From an uncultured Lachnospiraceae bacterium (GTDB lineage: Bacteria > Bacillota > Clostridia > Lachnospirales > Lachnospiraceae), in the NCBI GenBank assembly GCA_934351705.1, contig CAKRJK010000005.1, positions 1 through 17,783 of the forward strand: a stretch of DNA of 17,783 nucleotides. Reading direction: 5' to 3'. Of the stretch, positions 16,318 through 17,783 are shown one piece after another. A model generated the notes under the pieces. It was not told the origin of the DNA, did not search any database, and was given only the letters and a program-made list of their open reading frames with translations. Both the position numbers and the translations under genes were made by a program. The number at the start of each line of letters is the position of its first letter. Positions within the stretch are counted from its first letter, which is position 1.

Positions 16318-17075
16318 GAATCATCCTGTCCTTCTGTTATGTTCTCTGTCATCCCACTGTTTTCGTCTGTCTCCGGCAAATCGGCGGATGTCTCACTGCT
16401 TGTCTCATATACAGGATTCACACTGTCTGCCGTATTGTCTGCGGCTGCGGATGTTTCCGTTTCCGGCTGAAGGTCATTTTCCTGTGCTTTTGCAATCTCT
16501 GCTGCCTTTTTCTTCTTTTGGTTTTTCTTGAGGCGGAATGCAAGATAGTTATAGCTGAATAAGCTAATCACGCCGTCAAACAACAAGCTGAAATATGTAA
16601 GCACCAGCTCATAATTGCGATTCTGGAACGGATTGATGATAATCACGATCGCCGCTGTCATAATCACAACCGCCACAAAGAAGATGACGCCCCATACACG
16701 GTCCTTTAACGCTTTTAAATCCATCGCATTCTGCAATTTGATGATGGCTGTCAGCAAAATGCACACTCCGATGTAAAGCTGGAAGCTCTCTGTCATCTGC
16801 GGATTCTTAATCAGGGTACACACCCCGATAATCACCATAAAAACACCGATAGAAAATCCGTACCGGTTCAAATTCTGATAAGATTCAGTTACAAAGTATT
16901 TTACGATTAAAATAATTCCTAACACAATCAGCGTCACACTGATCCCGTAGCAAATGTACTCCATCTTCAAAGACGGTATCGCACACAACAGTCCTCCGAG
17001 CAGAATATAGACCAGAGAAACGCCTGTGAACAGTCTCGTCATAAAGGAAGATTCTTTCTTTTGTTTTTCTTTCAT
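16302..17075 (-). CDS. HdeD/DUF308-like six-helix membrane protein with charged tail
   Basis: This is a 257-residue membrane protein. Six hydrophobic segments lie at about 15-33, 39-61, 73-89, 97-115, 127-149 and 156-180, with the repeated helix-pair pattern and IGVFMVIIGVCTLI-type segments of the HdeD/DUF308 family. After the last helix there is a Lys-rich stretch (RLKKNQKKKKAAEIAKA, 181-197). It is followed by about 60 residues rich in Glu, Asp, Ser and Thr and likely disordered, which the short enteric HdeD lacks. Function is unknown; HdeD has been tied to acid resistance in enterics, but that should not be transferred. The ATG at 17075 has AAAGGGG eight bases upstream; an in-frame GTG at 17084 would leave that site too close. 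The gene has its own promoter and overlaps the next gene by 16 bases. Confidence 0.8.
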   Translation of the reverse strand: MKEKQKKESSFMTRLFTGVSLVYILLGGLLCAIPSLKMEYICYGISVTLIVLGIILIVKYFVTESYQNLNRYGFSIGVFMVIIGVCTLIKNPQMTESFQLYIGVCILLTAIIKLQNAMDLKALKDRVWGVIFFVAVVIMTAAIVIIINPFQNRNYELVLTYFSLLFDGVISLFSYNYLAFRLKKNQKKKKAAEIAKAQENDLQPETETSAAADNTADSVNPVYETSSETSADLPETDENSGMTENITEGQDDSCTIP

Positions 17076-17097
17076 GGCACACACCCCTTTAAGGGCA

Positions 17098-17106
17098 ATT
17101 ATACCA
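17098..17106 (-). promoter_or_regulatory. Extended -10 promoter for the DUF308-like gene and downstream operon
   Basis: On the minus strand TGGTATAAT occupies 17106-17098: a perfect TATAAT with a TG extension one base before it. The -35 region (CTAGTT/TAGTTA, 17-18 bases upstream) is poor, as is usual for extended -10 promoters. Transcription would start around 17091, giving a leader of about 15-20 bases that keeps the AAAGGGG ribosome site. This is the best promoter in the window and could drive everything through mutS, mutL and miaA, since no later gap holds a comparable signal. Confidence 0.65.
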
Positions 17107-17119
17107 TATCACATACTAA

Positions 17120-17491
17120 TTAACTAGAATAATTTTCTAAAAAATTGTACAACTCTGCCGTATCCCGTACCGGATATCCGTGGTCAATCTCCTCTTTGAG
17201 CTGTACACTCATTCTGCTATACGGAATATCTGTTTTGAAATAGACTGTTTTTAAATCTTTCCGGTACACCGTCAAAAAACCGTTCTCATTGACAATCACA
17301 TACTCATATGCCTCCTGCTCGTTTGACACGGCAGTCGTCTCTTCTTTTTTCTCTGTCTCATGCACCTGTTTTACGATTGGTTCTTCATATGCTTCTTCCG
17401 GATGCAAGAAAGAGTTTGCCACCGTATAACCGCCGATCAAAAGCCCTGTTCCCGCAACAAAAAAAGCACGAATACGATTTTCTTTTTTCAT
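17120..17491 (-). CDS. Small membrane-anchored protein with BofC C-terminal-like domain
   Basis: This is a 123-residue protein: a basic N-terminus, one hydrophobic helix at about 8-28 (signal anchor or signal peptide), a Glu/Lys-rich linker (30-60), and a compact domain at 62-123. That domain runs YEYVIVNENGFLTVYRK, a polar middle, then GYPVRDTAELYNFLENYSS. This matches the layout and ending of the C-terminal domain of Bacillus BofC (NG..., then G-hydrophobic-P-F/V-R-x-x-A-E-hydrophobic to a final YSx). Bacillus BofC (about 170 residues) is secreted from the forespore and restrains SpoIVB; the separate N-terminal BofC domain is missing here. An in-frame start at 17518 exists, but the ATG at 17491 has GGGTGAT at the right distance. 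The role in sporulation is inferred. Confidence 0.65.
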   Translation of the reverse strand: MKKENRIRAFFVAGTGLLIGGYTVANSFLHPEEAYEEPIVKQVHETEKKEETTAVSNEQEAYEYVIVNENGFLTVYRKDLKTVYFKTDIPYSRMSVQLKEEIDHGYPVRDTAELYNFLENYSS

Positions 17492-17506
17492 AATATCACC
17501 CGAAAA

Positions 17507-17535
17507 TAGTATTTGCACTTTTTTTCTGTTTATAC
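17507..17535 (-). promoter_or_regulatory. Possible forespore (sigma-G/F-type) promoter before the BofC-like gene
   Basis: On the minus strand GTATA (17535-17531) and AATACTA (17513-17507) are 17 bases apart. They resemble the forespore consensus (GhATR, about 17-18 bases, CATnnTA) with one mismatch in the -10 part. In Bacillus bofC is a forespore gene, so the fit is suggestive. The leader would be only about 12 bases, and the gap is AT-rich, which raises the chance of a false match. No good sigma-A promoter is present. Confidence 0.3.
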
Positions 17536-17538
17536 ATC

Positions 17539-17783
17539 TTATTTTAACAAATGCATCTTTTTAAAGATTCTTGCCAGAGAAGCACCCTTTGGAAATGCCT
17601 TGATTTCTTCCTCGTTCAGACCTCTGAACAAAAGCAGGAAAAACAGATAAACCACTCCTCCGATCACAATACACAAAACCGTCGCAATCGCATTGCTCTT
17701 AATCAGTTTAAACAGCAGATCATATGCAAAATAAACCGCGACACCCATAATTCCCGAAGAAATTGCCGGAATAATAAATGTCT
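17539..17783 (-). CDS. SpoVB/MurJ-like polysaccharide or lipid II flippase, C-terminal end
   Basis: The frame stays open to the window edge, leaving 80 residues plus the stop; the protein starts beyond the window. Two membrane helices are visible (IIPAISSGIMGVAVYFAYDLL and AIATVLCIVIGGVVYLFFLLLF). They are followed by the tail GLNEEEIKAFPKGASLARIF ending in KKMHLLK, which is the typical end of SpoVB-type proteins in the MVF/MurJ exporter superfamily (GLxEEEhxxhPKG, then a basic helix). Such proteins flip lipid-linked wall precursors; SpoVB acts in spore cortex synthesis. With only the end visible, a general polysaccharide exporter is an equal possibility. It stops 47 bp before the BofC-like gene. 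Confidence 0.75.
   Translation of the reverse strand, partial: TFIIPAISSGIMGVAVYFAYDLLFKLIKSNAIATVLCIVIGGVVYLFFLLLFRGLNEEEIKAFPKGASLARIFKKMHLLK

Overview
The window looks like chromosomal core sequence from a moderate-GC, spore-lineage member of the Bacillota, most likely a Clostridia/Lachnospiraceae-type anaerobe. The reasons are the mreBCD-PBP2-minC order, a MutL of the endonuclease type (no MutH system), remnants of SpoVB-like and BofC-like sporulation proteins, strong AGGAGG-type ribosome sites, and GTG/TTG starts. The taxonomic call is inference from gene content and sequence character; no database was searched.

Every gene I can support (13 complete, 2 cut by the window edges) lies on the minus strand, so transcription runs from high to low coordinates. 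Genes are separated by a few bases or overlap. No gap exceeds about 70 bp. I see no rRNA, tRNA, CRISPR, insertion sequence, phage gene or convincing intergenic terminator.

Right edge (17783-16302): the C-terminal end of a SpoVB/MurJ-like flippase, a short membrane-anchored protein with a BofC-type C-terminal domain, and an HdeD/DUF308-like six-helix membrane protein with a long charged tail. A clear extended -10 promoter lies in front of the last of these.

Middle (16317-6639): two unrelated FAD proteins in tandem (HI0933/BaiN type, then COG2509 type), the mismatch-repair pair mutS-mutL, the tRNA-modifying enzyme miaA, and a PLP enzyme of the methionine gamma-lyase/'aluminium resistance' family. 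Genes from the DUF308-like protein to the PLP enzyme are packed tightly enough to be one transcript. hfq, which follows miaA in many Bacillota, is absent.

Left (6570-1): radC, mreB, mreC, mreD, a very large class B PBP2 and minC (cut). This is a cell-shape and division cluster: MreBCD organises the elongasome, PBP2 is its transpeptidase, and MinC places the septum.

No wholly new system is evident. The points most worth a second look are: PBP2 with an insertion of about 240 residues between pedestal and transpeptidase and a Cys/His/Cys set around its active site that matches the zinc-binding PBPs described in Clostridioides difficile; an MreB with altered nucleotide-binding loops, including a Lys where the catalytic Glu is expected; a half-size BofC-like protein with a possible forespore promoter; and a perfect 11-bp-arm dyad inside the COG2509 gene.
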